The position numbers and the translations under genes are program-made. Shown here piece by piece: positions 50,330 through 61,579 of a stretch of 64,000 nt of DNA (the first letter of the stretch is position 1; each line of letters starts with the position of its first letter). This DNA is from Gibbula magus (Eukaryota; Mollusca; Gastropoda; Trochida; Trochidae), in the NCBI GenBank assembly GCA_936450465.1, contig OW388298.1:12063663-12127662 (forward strand), read 5' to 3'. Under the pieces are notes generated by a model. The model did no database searches. It saw nothing but the letters and a program-made list of their open reading frames with translations, and was not told where the DNA came from.

Positions 50330-51640
50330 AACAAGGTCGATTTTAATCAGACTGGTCTGTTCGGATGGTGAGACGAATAAACGTATTTACTGGACGGTCT
50401 AATTGCATCTTTTGAAGAAATGTGTACCTCGAAGGATTTGAAAAAAAAATAGTGACAGCTGAATCCTCGTCGCCGATTGACGTTTTCAATACCGCCAGGC
50501 AAAAGAAAGTACTCACCTCAGTTGATTTTATCACATGTATGATTTTTAATGTCAAATATCTCTAGTTTTCGAAGTCATATTCTAAAGCTATAAAGCACAT
50601 GTGTTTAGTCAGGGGTCCATGAATACTTCTACATGTTTTGTGGTTGTTTGTTTTTTAAATGAAATTTTAAATTTCTTCAAAATTATGTTTAATGATACAC
50701 AACTGTTCATCGACATATAAGACATATTCTATGTGAAAATTAATAAATATGCCTGATTCTGCACACACTAATTCTTTAAACATGGTAGGGGTCATGTTGG
50801 TGTAAATTTCATTTCTAACGCCTGTATTCAGTAAAAAAAAGATAGTTTATCTAAAATTTAACCACAGTAACCAATTGATTCATTCAAACTACTGCAGATA
50901 AGTTTGATTGTGTCGTGCCAAAGTCAAATGCATCTTTTTCTTTTAAATATTGAATTAATCGAAACCAACTGAAATGAATACTTTCTTTTGCCTGGCAGTT
51001 TAGTTTGCCATTTTTTAGATTCTGCCTATGCAAAATACAGACGTTGTATATCCATAGAAATTGTCAATATTCTTCATCACTCCAACCCCTAGATTGCCGC
51101 ACAAAGATATTCAGTAATACTTATTGAGCTACGTTTTCTTTTTCTTGTGTTTCTTTTGTTTCTTAAACAAGATGTTTTAAGTAATTGCAAGTACGCAAAA
51201 GTAATTACTGGCTTTTCTTTGAAAGGTTCTCTGTCAAGCCTTTTATCATCGTAACTTACTTTATTTAGATGGATGGACGGCGTTAAGCAATAACTCACTC
51301 ACTTATTAAGATGGAGTAAAAGTGCACTTAACCAAACGTATGGTAGTGATATTCTGAAGACTGTCCTCATGTGAAAGATAATGCTTGGTTTTGAATATCA
51401 CTTGTGGTGTTGACCACACATATAATTTAATTACTTATCGTATAACCACATCCACTGGATTTAAGAATGGATAAATAAGACACATTTACACATGCTTTTA
51501 TTTGACAAAAAGAGAAGACAACAGCCACATAGCTTGCTAAAACAAAAAGGTTGATAAATAACAACACGTGCGTGCTTAAGTAACAAGAGACTTCACACAG
51601 CCACTTCCCGGGAATATCGGTCAATGAAACTTCTTCAAAC
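50330..51640. other. Gene-free AT-rich stretch
   Basis: Nothing supported apart from a possible 25-bp tail-only remnant of the LINE family at 51272-51302 (ggcgttaagcaataactcac) between ttagatgg and ttaagatgg. Confidence 0.4.
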
Positions 51641-51642
51641 AT

Positions 51643-52475
51643 ATTGCAACATATTACTCAACCGTGGTGAGATCACTCATTAGATAACAATGAGTTGGTT
51701 ACACACATGTGTGATACCACCGCGTGCTGTCCTCACGTCATAATCGGCGCGTGACGTCATAGTAGTTTTTTGTTGACGTCACAATGTTAGCCGCGCGACT
51801 GCAATAGCGGGTGCCTATTTGCAAGTGAGCGTCTCTAAAAACGATTTTCTTCCAATTAAGCGCTATTTACATCATTGAGTAATAAATAAAAAACTAAACT
51901 CGGTCCCGTGTGATAACATGTTCATGAAACTCGTGAATGGTATCGGTATTTAACTCGCTTTCGCTCGTTAAAATACCAAACCATCACTCGCTCATAAACA
52001 TGTTATCAAATTGGACATCGTTTAGTATTCTCTATATATGTATGATTGAGTTATGATATAATGCAACATATTACTCAACCGTGGTGAGATCACTCATTAG
52101 ATAACAATGAGTTGGTTACACACATGTGTGATACCACCGCGTGCTGTCCTCACGTCATAATCGGCGCGTGACGTCATAGTCGTTTTTGGTTGACGTCACA
52201 ATGTTACCCGCGCGACTGCAATAGCGGGTGCCCTTTTTGCAAGTGAGCGTCTCTAAAAACGATTTTCTTCCAATTAAGCGCTATTTACATCATTGAGTAA
52301 TAAATAAAATACAAAACTCTGTCTCGTTTGATAACATGTTCATGAAACTTGTGAATGGTATCTGTATTTAACTCGCTTTCCCTCGTTAAAATACCAAACC
52401 ATTCACTCGTTTCATAAACATGTTATCAAATGGGACATCGTTTAGTATTCTCTATTTATATCATAACTCAGTCAA
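51643..52475. repeat. 417-bp direct tandem duplication of a foldback-type repeat
   Basis: gcaacatattactcaaccgt starts at 51646 and 52063. Each copy has two TGACGTCA sites (ggcgcgtgacgtcatag and ttgacgtcacaatg) and ends in an inverted repeat, tgataacatgttcatgaaac ... cataaacatgttatca. A few mismatches separate the copies. Confidence 0.92.
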
Positions 52476-52824
52476 AACCGTGAAGAAGATAATTGAGATA
52501 CATAATTTAAAAAAACATCTAGGGATCAAGGTTGACATGCCTATAAAGTTTCATGAAAAATTCACTTATCACAGTGGGTATATAAGATATCTTCACTACA
52601 GCTGGATAGACAGTTTATTTCATTGCTAATCCCCAGTGTTTCATTGCTTGTCATAAAATAAAGGTCGAACACACAAAAGACACAACTTGAGATCATGTTT
52701 AACACCAGTGTCATATTTGATGAAACTGGATGATAATATACGAGAAGTCAATAAGTTACAATGTACCCACAAGTACCTGGTCTGTGTGGAGGTGTAGTTT
52801 CTCCTTTCACTTGTTAGGGAGATA

Positions 52825-53970
52825 CGAGGGGAAGTCAATAAGTTCATAGAAGTATGTATTGATACACCCATGAAGACATCATCGTTAATGTCATTATTGA
52901 GATAGGCCATCTGACCACAGTTTACAGACATAAACAACCCTTCCCGATCATTTACTTGAGATTTACAGCCTGTTGAACACAGGTACCCTCCTGTAAGCAT
53001 GGAAATTGCTTAACCTGATCATCCTGCGATTAGAAAGGTGAATGCGACCGAAATACATACATATGTGTCTTTCAAGGAAAAGAAGCCCCTCAATTTATTT
53101 TTTTGCAAAATGGTCAGATGAGTTTAAGAGGGATCGCAACTCCTTGGACGATGACCAAAGGTCAGCAAGTCCTGTTGAAGCCATACATAGATGGTATGGT
53201 TGCACGAGATATTTTCAGAGTGTGGCATTTTTCATGGAAATGTTTGCATCATAATTCATAAACACTTGCACATGTCCCAGGTATCTGCAAGATAGGTGCT
53301 ATGAAACGTAAATGCACAAGATCGAAACCAGAGAGTTGAACCGAGTCTTGAGCTCTTGGACATCTTCAATGCTGATCCCGATAATTTCCATGCCGATCTA
53401 GTTACAGGGGATGAAACGTGGATTCATCACTGGGATCCTGACACCAAGCAAGAACCCATGCAATGGAAGCATAAGCACTCTCCTGCACCCGAGAAGTTCA
53501 GAACTCAGCCTTCTGCTGGCAAGGTCATGGCGACCATTTTCAAGAGGCGTGATACTTATAGACTATAAACTATAAGCTACCTAAAACTACAATAACAGGA
53601 GCCTACTGTTCTGAGTTGTTGAAGCAATTGAGAGCGGCGCCAAGAAGAAGAGGCGCGGCATGTTGGAGTTATGCTTATTATTAACAACGTTCAAGTGAAC
53701 TAAGGGTCGTGTTGCACGGGCTGCACTTCAACAACGTGGCTATTGTCAGGATCTAGTCCCAAGCGACTTCTATCTGTTTCGCAATTTGTAATCATACTTG
53801 CGTGGTACAAGATCTCGTAAGTATGATTAACTCAAGGCAGCTACTGGGGCGTGGCAGAGGGGCCGGTCAGAAGACTTCTACCGCAAGAGCATTTTGAAAA
53901 ATAAAACCAATATCACAACCTTTGGCTTCTGTTTTATATCCACTTCTATGATGTTATTGACTTCCCCTCG
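52825..53970 (+). mobile_element. Mariner-family DNA transposon, dead
   Basis: Inverted ends cgaggggaagtcaataa (52825) and ttattgacttcccctcg (ending 53970); TA precedes the left end. A related left end without internal sequence sits at 52738. Length about 1.15 kb, close to full mariners. Confidence 0.9.
53042..53570 (+). pseudogene. Mariner transposase remnant
   Basis: Broken frames. The first retains SLDDDQRSASPVEA, like the N-terminal/linker part of mariner transposases. The second (53356-53568) has VTGDETWIHHWDPDTKQEPM and WKHKHSPAPEKFRTQPSAGK, the hallmark block around the second catalytic Asp (the D in GDETW). Several frameshifts and stops and a missing middle make it inactive. Confidence 0.88.
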
Positions 53971-54043
53971 TTGTTAGGCAGATATATGCTCCAGGTGCCG
54001 TTCCTCTAACCAATCTTATCCCTAAGGTCAACCTTAGCCAGTG

Positions 54044-54336
54044 TTAAAGGGGCAGTAGTATGTTTTTTCGCTGAAATGAGTCGATGAAATGTATTTGAAA
54101 AATAATGTCACCAATTGTAACACAACCTTCTCTCTTTGGAAAATCAAGTTAAAAATGAGTGTACATTGTTCAGTCATTCGAAATAATAAAATGTGTCCGT
54201 TATCACCACTACGGATAGTTGGTTTGTGTAATAAGATGTTTAACACTCTAAAGTAAATTTAAATGACATAAACTATCATTATAAATGGGGAAAAAATAAA
54301 ATTTGAAGAACAAAAAACGTGCTACTGCCCCTTTAA
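54044..54336. mobile_element. TTAA-type MITE, family 2, complete copy
   Basis: Begins ttaaaggggcagtagtatg and ends cgtgctactgcccctttaa. 293 bp, no gene. Confidence 0.85.
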
Positions 54337-54931
54337 GGTAGGGGTGGGCTTACGCTTGATCTAACGGCTAGGGCGGTTAGTGGAACGACACTTTATTACC
54401 CAAAAGGGATTTTTTTGTACATCAAACAGAGCATGACATGATATATAATTTGTATAATACATTATTACATTACATATGTTTACAATACAACACAAACAGT
54501 TTCAACAGTTTAAATTTATAGATTTCATTAACATTCCACAAGTTTTTGTTCAGAATTGAAATACTACAAGGTACAAAATATTTCCTGGTTCTGTTTGACT
54601 TATGATAAGGCATATTAAAACGTTTTCCAGATAATAATAATAATGTGGATATTTATAACGCGCTACCTCCAGGTACTAATAACTGCTCGTGGCGCGACCG
54701 ACATATTACCCCTGGTCCACGAGTACAGAACACTCCCGAAGGAGATTACAACCGGTCGCCTGTCAGGCTCTCAAGGTTCAAATTCAGACTACCATCGCAT
54801 CATACCAGGTACCCATTTTACTGCTGGGTGGACAGAGGCACACTTCGAACTAAGTCACTTAGTCTCTCAACTCATGTCTCAATGTGGGGCAGGGAATGAC
54901 CCTTCAAACTCTCAGTTTATCCAGCAATGTA

Positions 54932-55065
<134 letters not shown>

Positions 55066-55069
55066 AAAA

Positions 55070-55960
55070 CACAAATACATAAAATATTAAAACCTTTTTT
55101 TTTTATCATATCGACCACCCAAAAGGGTTACGGGACACCTTTTCCATAAAATATACATTAAATAAACAACACAACAACAAAAGAAACGTTCAGCATACAT
55201 ACTAGATTAATACACACTCCATACAAACACCCGCAGTCACACCCCTTTCCCTGGACACACCACACCCCCTGCCATCAACACAACATGCATGCACCTCAAA
55301 CAGCACTTCAGGCACCCTAGCTCCTCTTGCAATCATATATTTTACAACACAATATGCACTACACATCCAGCAATATATCCTCTCACCCACCAAGAAATCC
55401 GCTCACCCCCATTCCTGACACACAGACATACTACAAAATATATACAAAATAAACATTCAACGTCATCTTCAATCTCGGTCCGTTGTATCTGGGCCAATAC
55501 GGATATACTTAATTAATAACATTATATAATTAACAAAGGTCTATGACAAGTGATAAACGGTGAAGGTTAATAAAAATGTTCATAAACATCCTGACCGAAG
55601 CATACATAAATCAAATCTACACATCAAAGTGATTACATGTGCCAAGTTCGTAACGTTTGACCAATTAGTGATGAAGTAATTATCGGAACAACATCGTGAC
55701 AATCCACAGTGTGTTAACTAATTACAGAAAGCAAACATTCAGTGCAACTATTCTAAGCTCTGTATTGATGTATTTAGTTTTTCAAAACACAAACACTCGT
55801 CTTTCTTGATTGTCAGGTATTAATCAAGCTAAGTGAAGTAGTCATTCCAAGTAAAGTGATGTCTTTGAGAATGTACAAAAGCATATTCTGTATGTACTCG
55901 TTCGTACTTAACAACACCAGAGAAAGAAAAGCGTGTAGTTACATTAACATTTCACGTCCG
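55070..55960. other. Gene-free stretch after the AG tract
   Basis: AC-rich then AT-rich, no exon or known repeat seen. Confidence 0.4.
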
Positions 55961-55970
55961 CAATGACTCG

Positions 55971-56525
55971 GGGCGGGGTACCGTAGTGGTCGGCGCCTGC
56001 CTCTTAGGATCAATAGGTCCGGGGTTCGAATCCCGCCATTGGCTCGGCAAGTTTGTGTTCTACATAGAATTTTCCTGCATTCAGTGAGGTTTTAGTGCAA
56101 AGCTTCACTGGGTTTCAACGCTGTACCACCCATGATTCGGGGGGCGGGATAGCGCAGTGGTTAGCGCATTCGGCTTCTGATCAAGAGGTCCGGGGTTCGA
56201 ATCCCGCCAGGGGCACGGCAACTTTGTCTGCATTAGAGAACTGTTCTACACGCAGTAAGGTTTGGGTGCGATGCTACACTGAATTTCAGCGTAGTACCAC
56301 CCATGGTTCGCTAGTTCCAGCCGTTGCTCGCAGGTTTCACCGCAATGCATAGCCACGTGGCGTTGTGGGATTTCTCCCTGCCGTAGTACTAGCAGCCGCG
56401 AAATACTCTTGAAAGCGGCGTTAACCCCCAACTCACCTAACCTCACCCCACCTCACCACCCATGATTCGCAAGTTTATGGACAGGTTTCACCGCAATGCA
56501 TAGTCACACTGTTATTGCGGACTGA
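55971..56525 (+). mobile_element. Old SINE subfamily copy, interrupted by a young SINE
   Basis: Head gggcggggtaccgtagtgg...ggttcgaatcccgccattgg, body variant up to accacccatgattcg (56129-56145); resumes with the same 15 bases at about 56456 and continues caagtttatggacaggtttc. Confidence 0.85.
56140..56452 (+). mobile_element. Young tRNA-derived SINE inside the old one
   Basis: ggggcgggatagcgcagtgg head, B box, body, hairpin, gttaacccccaactcacc tail. Target duplication accacccatgattcg. Slightly diverged from the copy at 27047. Confidence 0.92.
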
Positions 56526-56639
56526 CTAGTGCTATATACAAGTAGTTGTCACCAAATGACATGATCCCCCGCCGCAAATTAATACTTCAAAATTGAAAAA
56601 TAATGTCAACGTCAGCAAAATCGACTGGGCATTGAATTT

Positions 56640-57265
56640 TCCCTAAAAGAACCACTGGTGTAAGATTATGATGCGAATCCAATGAACAGTTCTTGTGATA
56701 TCTATGCACCTGACAAGATTAACATTTCGACAAACTCAAAGTTCTGCTGTAACCTTGAGAATAGTGCCATGTTTACAAATATCTAATCAGCCCTTTGTCT
56801 TCCCTACGAGGTGCTTTGTGAACGATATGATGAAATTCCGGTGAATGGTTCTTGAGATATCCCGCTGACAAGCTTTACATGTACATTAACATGTCGAAAG
56901 ATTCAAAGTTCCGCTGTGACCGTTAGAATAATGTCATGGTCACCATAATCTAATCATCCCTTTGTCTTTCCTTGTAGTTATATATGTAAGATGTGAAGAT
57001 AATGCAGTGAATGGTTCTTGAGATATCCCGCTGACAAGTGTAAAATGACAAAGTCTCTTTGTGACCTTGAAATAAAGGTCAAAGTCACAAAACTCTGTAG
57101 CAACATTACTCTCCCCATGATGAACCCATAAGCAAAATATGAAAAGAATCCAAAGAATAGTATTTACATTATTCCATTTCGTACGTATGTACGTACGTAC
57201 GGACAGACGGACTTAACCGAATACGATATCCCCCGTTTCGCGCTAAACGCGCGGCGGGGGATAAT
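56640..57265. repeat. Dispersed repeat, ~3 internal units, with hairpin end
   Basis: Repeated motifs tgaatggttcttgagatatc, cccgctgacaag, caaagttccgctgtgacc, cctttgtcttcc. Ends gtacgtacgtacggacagac and tatcccccgtttcgcgc...gcggcggggga. Confidence 0.75.
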
Positions 57266-57269
57266 AATA

Positions 57270-57960
57270 CTGTCCGCATATACTATTACTGATATCAGTG
57301 AAATTATCTCTAATCTTGAAATTACCTCCAAACCACTTGACCATACCACAATGACTCTGAACCTAATGTACGAACAAACTGAAATGTATATCACCAATTT
57401 CTTTTGCTACGGTATTGTGACTGAGCCCGGAACAACAACCGGCCAAAAGCAGCGTTATTGAAGCCCGACTTATGCCTCAGGGGTAGCCTATACTAGATAT
57501 GGCCGCGCGGTATCTCGGGCAAATAGTATGAGGGTACTATTCGAAAGAAAATTTGGAACGCAGCGTCTAGGTGATAGTAACGCTCAAACAAAATTGTAGG
57601 CCTATATATCGAGATTGCATACAAAGTTCAGCTTCATAGTGTTATTACCTCCCTTGACCGACTCGATCTTTAACCAGTAAGGGCCATTATTCTCAAAACG
57701 TCCGTAAGCAAACGAACCATTCACAACACGTGGGCTATGATCAAAGTTAAGGTAGTTCATGTAATCAAAAGGGTAACGAAAGTTTCAAGGATAAAGGCTC
57801 AGCCTAGGTTTCTGCGTCGGAATGTTGACAACACCAATCTGTAGAGTTTATACCATAAGTTATCCCCGCCTCTTTTTCACGATTCTCCGAATTTGCTAGT
57901 TAGGTAGGTATGCGTTCCTTCATACATAGCCTATTCTCTGTTATGCTCTATTCCAAACTC
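57270..57960. other. Downstream flank of the GON gene
   Basis: No ORF supported. No perfect poly(A) hexamer noticed close to the stop at 57966 on the minus strand. Confidence 0.35.
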
Positions 57961-57965
57961 TTGAT

Positions 57966-59177
57966 TCACCTTATAAGTCCGTCTGGGTAAGGAGTCAGGG
58001 ACAGGCCTCCTTCTGGTCTGCAGCCGCCACTGAATCCACCACAGTTCAGTTGAATCAATGTCCCATTCAACTCTATTTTCGGCTGGTGCATGAACGGATC
58101 CGACCCAAAGGTTTCCCATTGCTGACCCTCCCTGACCCTCCAACCAGTACCGCGCAGGTCGATTGTAAACTTGCCTTTGACGCCACAGCCTAATTCATAG
58201 TTTGGATGTTCAGTGTAACAATCAACAGCAAACCCATAGTACTGCGTGTCGGTATCATACCAATAGTACTGCGCATCTGGTTGGCCGGAAGTGTTTGCAA
58301 ATGTAAAATCGGTCTCCATAACGCTGACAGCTATGCCCTGGTCCTCCACGTTGATCTTGCTGAACCAGATTTCTCCCCCTTCTCCAAGACAGTACGCCGA
58401 AAGTTCTGTTTCATGGGTGCAGTCGAAGGTCGAAATCAGGGGATAGATGCCATAGTTGAGGTTTCTCAAACTCAGAAACTCCAGAGGTGCCCAAGTCGAC
58501 ATTCCGTGACAGTAGATCCTCGATAGGTACATGGCGGTAGTGAGGAAAAGCCAATACTCACCATCCTCACTTGCAGGCTGCAGTTGTTTTACCATACTGC
58601 AGGAGGTCAAGGCCACGCAGACTTGACTGTATGACCACTCTCCATGGTTCTGGCAGACGATATCATCTTGCGGAAGGTAACCATGGTTACAGGTAACATC
58701 CAGGATGGTTCTTAATGGACTTATATGGTACGAGGATTTGGCGACACCATTAGGCACCGATGGAACTCCCAGGCAATATTCAGCTACACAATTAAACCAA
58801 ATATCATCCACAGGGTCACAGGCGGCGTTGAGAGGACAGAGGTGATATTCACATGCTCCTGCCAATCTTGCCGGCCAAGTGGAAATATCTGAGAAGATGA
58901 AGTCATTGTCTGGGGTCAGAGAAGTCACGTCGGTGGTTGAGTTGGTGTTGAGTTGACACTCTCCCGTCACGGTGTTATAGTTGAAGGATTTACATATCTT
59001 CCTGTACATACAGAACGTGGAGCACTGCATGATTCCCTCAGATGAAACGTTCAGCATCTGGTGACCTTCAAACATCTTCCCGTGTTGAACATTGGTAAGA
59101 GACTGTTTACTGGTACACATGCTGCAGTTTCCTCTTTGACAGAGCCAGAATACCATGATAAGCCAAACACAATACAT
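57966..59177 (-). CDS. Secreted PAN-sushi-GON protein, apparently intronless
   Basis: Single open frame of 403 codons, ATG at 59177 to TGA at 57966. Residues 1-17 (MYCVWLIMVFWLCQRGN) form a signal peptide. Residues 48-80 hold a PAN/apple-like core (MQCSTFCMYRKICKSFNYNT then CQLN). Residues 109-131 form a small Cys-rich stretch (CEYHLCPLNAAC). Residues 135-187 form a sushi-like domain (CLGVPSVPNGV...CNHGYLPQDD...WSYSQVC). Residues 193-395 are a GON domain: SCSMVK, DGEYWLFL, YCHGMSTWAPLEFLSL, FANTSGQPDA, GKFTIDLRGTGWRV, LNCGGFSGGCRPEGG. GON domains are best known at the C-terminus of ADAMTS9/20, where they act in secretion and matrix targeting. Here no protease or thrombospondin repeat is present. 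Likely an extracellular matrix or mucus protein. Could also be a retrocopy or terminal exon of a longer gene, but the signal peptide argues for a complete protein. Confidence 0.88.
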   Translation of the reverse strand: MYCVWLIMVFWLCQRGNCSMCTSKQSLTNVQHGKMFEGHQMLNVSSEGIMQCSTFCMYRKICKSFNYNTVTGECQLNTNSTTDVTSLTPDNDFIFSDISTWPARLAGACEYHLCPLNAACDPVDDIWFNCVAEYCLGVPSVPNGVAKSSYHISPLRTILDVTCNHGYLPQDDIVCQNHGEWSYSQVCVALTSCSMVKQLQPASEDGEYWLFLTTAMYLSRIYCHGMSTWAPLEFLSLRNLNYGIYPLISTFDCTHETELSAYCLGEGGEIWFSKINVEDQGIAVSVMETDFTFANTSGQPDAQYYWYDTDTQYYGFAVDCYTEHPNYELGCGVKGKFTIDLRGTGWRVREGQQWETFGSDPFMHQPKIELNGTLIQLNCGGFSGGCRPEGGLSLTPYPDGLIR

Positions 59178-59179
59178 CC

Positions 59180-60180
59180 TAGCGTTCTTGAAACACGTCC
59201 GTGTTGCTCAAGCTTCAGGTATGTTGTGTTATGCCAGCTTCATAATTAGCTCCGGGGCTACGTTCTAAACATCGTTGATGCAGATATGACTAAAATGGTT
59301 TTAGACTGAATGAACCCCGAAGGAGTGTCTCTATGTGTGCAAATACCAATTACTCTAATGCATTGAACAGCTGCTATACAAATGTTTTAAGAATCTACAA
59401 AACAACGTCGCTATTGTGGAAATAAAGAAGGTGATCATCCATAAAGAACTGCGGTCTCTACACCGCCCAGTTCGAGAACACCACTCAGAAAAGCAATTGG
59501 AACAATACCGTGACGTGACAGTGTTTATCCATTGGTATAATTTGGTATCTTCGTAGACAGAAGTAATCAATATTTACACAAACTAAAACAAAGGCAGTTT
59601 AATTTCCAAGTTGCTGCTGTTTTTAAAGAGTCAGAAATGTACCGACATGTGTAGCAATGTTACCCGAGCCGGTAGTCGATTGCTTACACTGTTAGATGGG
59701 TACCTACTTCCTCCGATAAGCGCCTGGTTATTATTTCAGCAGACTCTCAGACCCTGTGCTCAATAAAGGTCCGGGAAGTGAATGCTTAAAGCTTTAACAG
59801 AGACACAAATATCATCCTCATCAATATATTGTTTGAAAACTACATTGTTAAAAAGAAAATTCTATCGGGTATTTTTGTGGAAACGAAATTCGGGAGGATA
59901 TTCTTGTTTATTCATACTAAGGGCACAATCCATGTGAAACATATTACTGAGGGTAATGTTTTCATGACTTGATATTTGAAAATTTTAACGCGAACGGACA
60001 TTCTTTTAAATTTAAAAACAATGAGAAGTGAATCCATTTATAAGCGCTACAAGTGTGGAAAGCTTTCTTATGACACAACACGACATTGTTGATTAGTTTA
60101 ATGATACAGTATGTGTTACTTTGTAAATGAGACGGGCGCTTATTGGAGATCGGATGCCTAAAACTCCAAAAGAGACACAA
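59180..60180. other. Upstream flank of the GON gene
   Basis: No further exon recognised. Any promoter of the GON gene would lie here, but I see no motif clear enough to report. Confidence 0.35.
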
Positions 60181-60184
60181 AATG

Positions 60185-60545
60185 GCGCTTATTGGAGACC
60201 CGGCGTTTGTTTCTTGAATAGTTGCTTCAATATCGGAGCTTATTGGAGCCCCGGCGTTTGAACAGTTGCTTCCCCAAGTGCGCTTATAGTTGGAGACCCG
60301 GCGCTTGTTTCTTGAATAGTTGCTTCACTGTCGGCGCTTATTTGAGACCCGGCGTTTGTTTCTTAAGCAATTGCTTCACTGTCGGCGCTTATTTGAGACC
60401 CGGCGCTTGTTTTTTGAATAGTTGCTTCACTGTCGGCGCTTATTTGAGACCCGGCGTTTGTTTCTTAAGCAATTGCTTCACTGTCGGCGCTTATTTGAGA
60501 CCCGGCGTTTGTTTCTTGCAAAGTTGCTTCACCATCGCCGCTTAT
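60185..60545. repeat. ~51-bp tandem repeat (ggcgcttattggagacccggcg)
   Basis: About seven units. tgcttcactgtcggcgctta starts at about 60321, 60372, 60423 and 60474. Because 51 is a multiple of three, a frame stays open (units with SCFTVGAYLRPG), but there is no start context or flanking protein support. Confidence 0.9.
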
Positions 60546-60589
60546 TTTTATAAGTATGATATCACCAGATTTCCGATTCTTAAGTTAAT

Positions 60590-60960
60590 ATATAAAGTAT
60601 TTGACATTATTCTCAAGGTCACAGCGGAACTGAGTGAATTGTTCGACATGTTGATGTGCATGTTAAGCTTGTCAGCAGGATATCTCAAGAACAGTTCACT
60701 TGATTCTCTTCATATCTTACACATGGCTTCTCCTAGGGAAGACAAAGGGCTGATTAGATTTTGACATTATTCTCAAGGTCACAGCAGAAGTTTGTCGACA
60801 TGCTAAGCTTGTTAGGGGGATCGATATCACAAGGACTTTCTTCTCATAATAATCTTACATCAATGGTTCTCAAAGATTCAGGACTCAGTCGATTGACATT
60901 ATATTACTTTTCAATTTTGAAGTATTAATTGGCGGCGGGGGGTCATGTCACCTTAGAGAT
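60590..60960. repeat. Dispersed repeat (reverse relative of 56640-57265)
   Basis: Carries ttgacattattctcaaggtc (twice), aagaacagttcacttgattc, gacaaagggctgatta and ends ggcggcggggggtcatgtca. Confidence 0.6.
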
Positions 60961-61169
60961 AACTGCTTGTTTGTTGTTGAAGTCTGTCTGCACTATCTGC
61001 TGAGCTTCAGGTTACTCAAGTCATTGCTTCCTTGCAACAGTGGTAACATGGGAAGGAATGTCTTGAGTAAACTATGTGGGGAGAGAATGCATGATATGTG
61101 TACAACGTGATTTCCTTTCAACAGTCGATTACTCAAACCAACCTTGTTCCGAGGAATTAAATCTGCCAA

Positions 61170-61350
61170 AAATTTCATATCGGGATTCTATAGATACCTC
61201 GCCACAAGGTCTGAGGACACCCTCGCACCGAAAGCTTTTGTCGGAGGTATTGTGATTGGTTAACTGAATTGCTTCGGAACATGCAAGCATACGGGCTGCT
61301 ATCAGGTTTTGCGAGGAAACCTCTGAACGATATGAGTTCGTATCCCGATA
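61170..61350. mobile_element. Inverted-repeat element related to 49950-50320
   Basis: Ends tatcgggattc and gagttcgtatcccgata. Shares gattggttaactgaattgc, ttcggaacatgc and tcgccacaaggtctgagga with the other copy. Confidence 0.6.
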
Positions 61351-61459
61351 AATGTAGTATGTTATACTTTTATTCCTCGCAAAACTGTCTATTTTAATCA
61401 GACTGTATTGTTACACAAATAAAACTGTCTTTTTCGAGTCTACAAACATCTCGTGTGCA

Positions 61460-61540
61460 GGGTGTGTACAATAGCAGCTGGTGGAGTCCGGACCTCGTGA
61501 TGCAAAGCTGAACGCGCCAACACTGCTAGCCCCGAATCAA
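61460..61540 (-). repeat. SINE head fragment
   Basis: ggacctcgtgatgcaaagctgaacgcgccaac matches the head region of the tRNA SINE in reverse. Confidence 0.45.
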
Positions 61541-61579
61541 CTCGCTATATATTCGTGTACTATTTTATAAACATATATA

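Noticed and set aside
55202..55393. 63-residue Cys-rich minus-strand ORF after the AG tract
   Set aside because: Low-complexity AC-rich DNA, no domain, no splice context.
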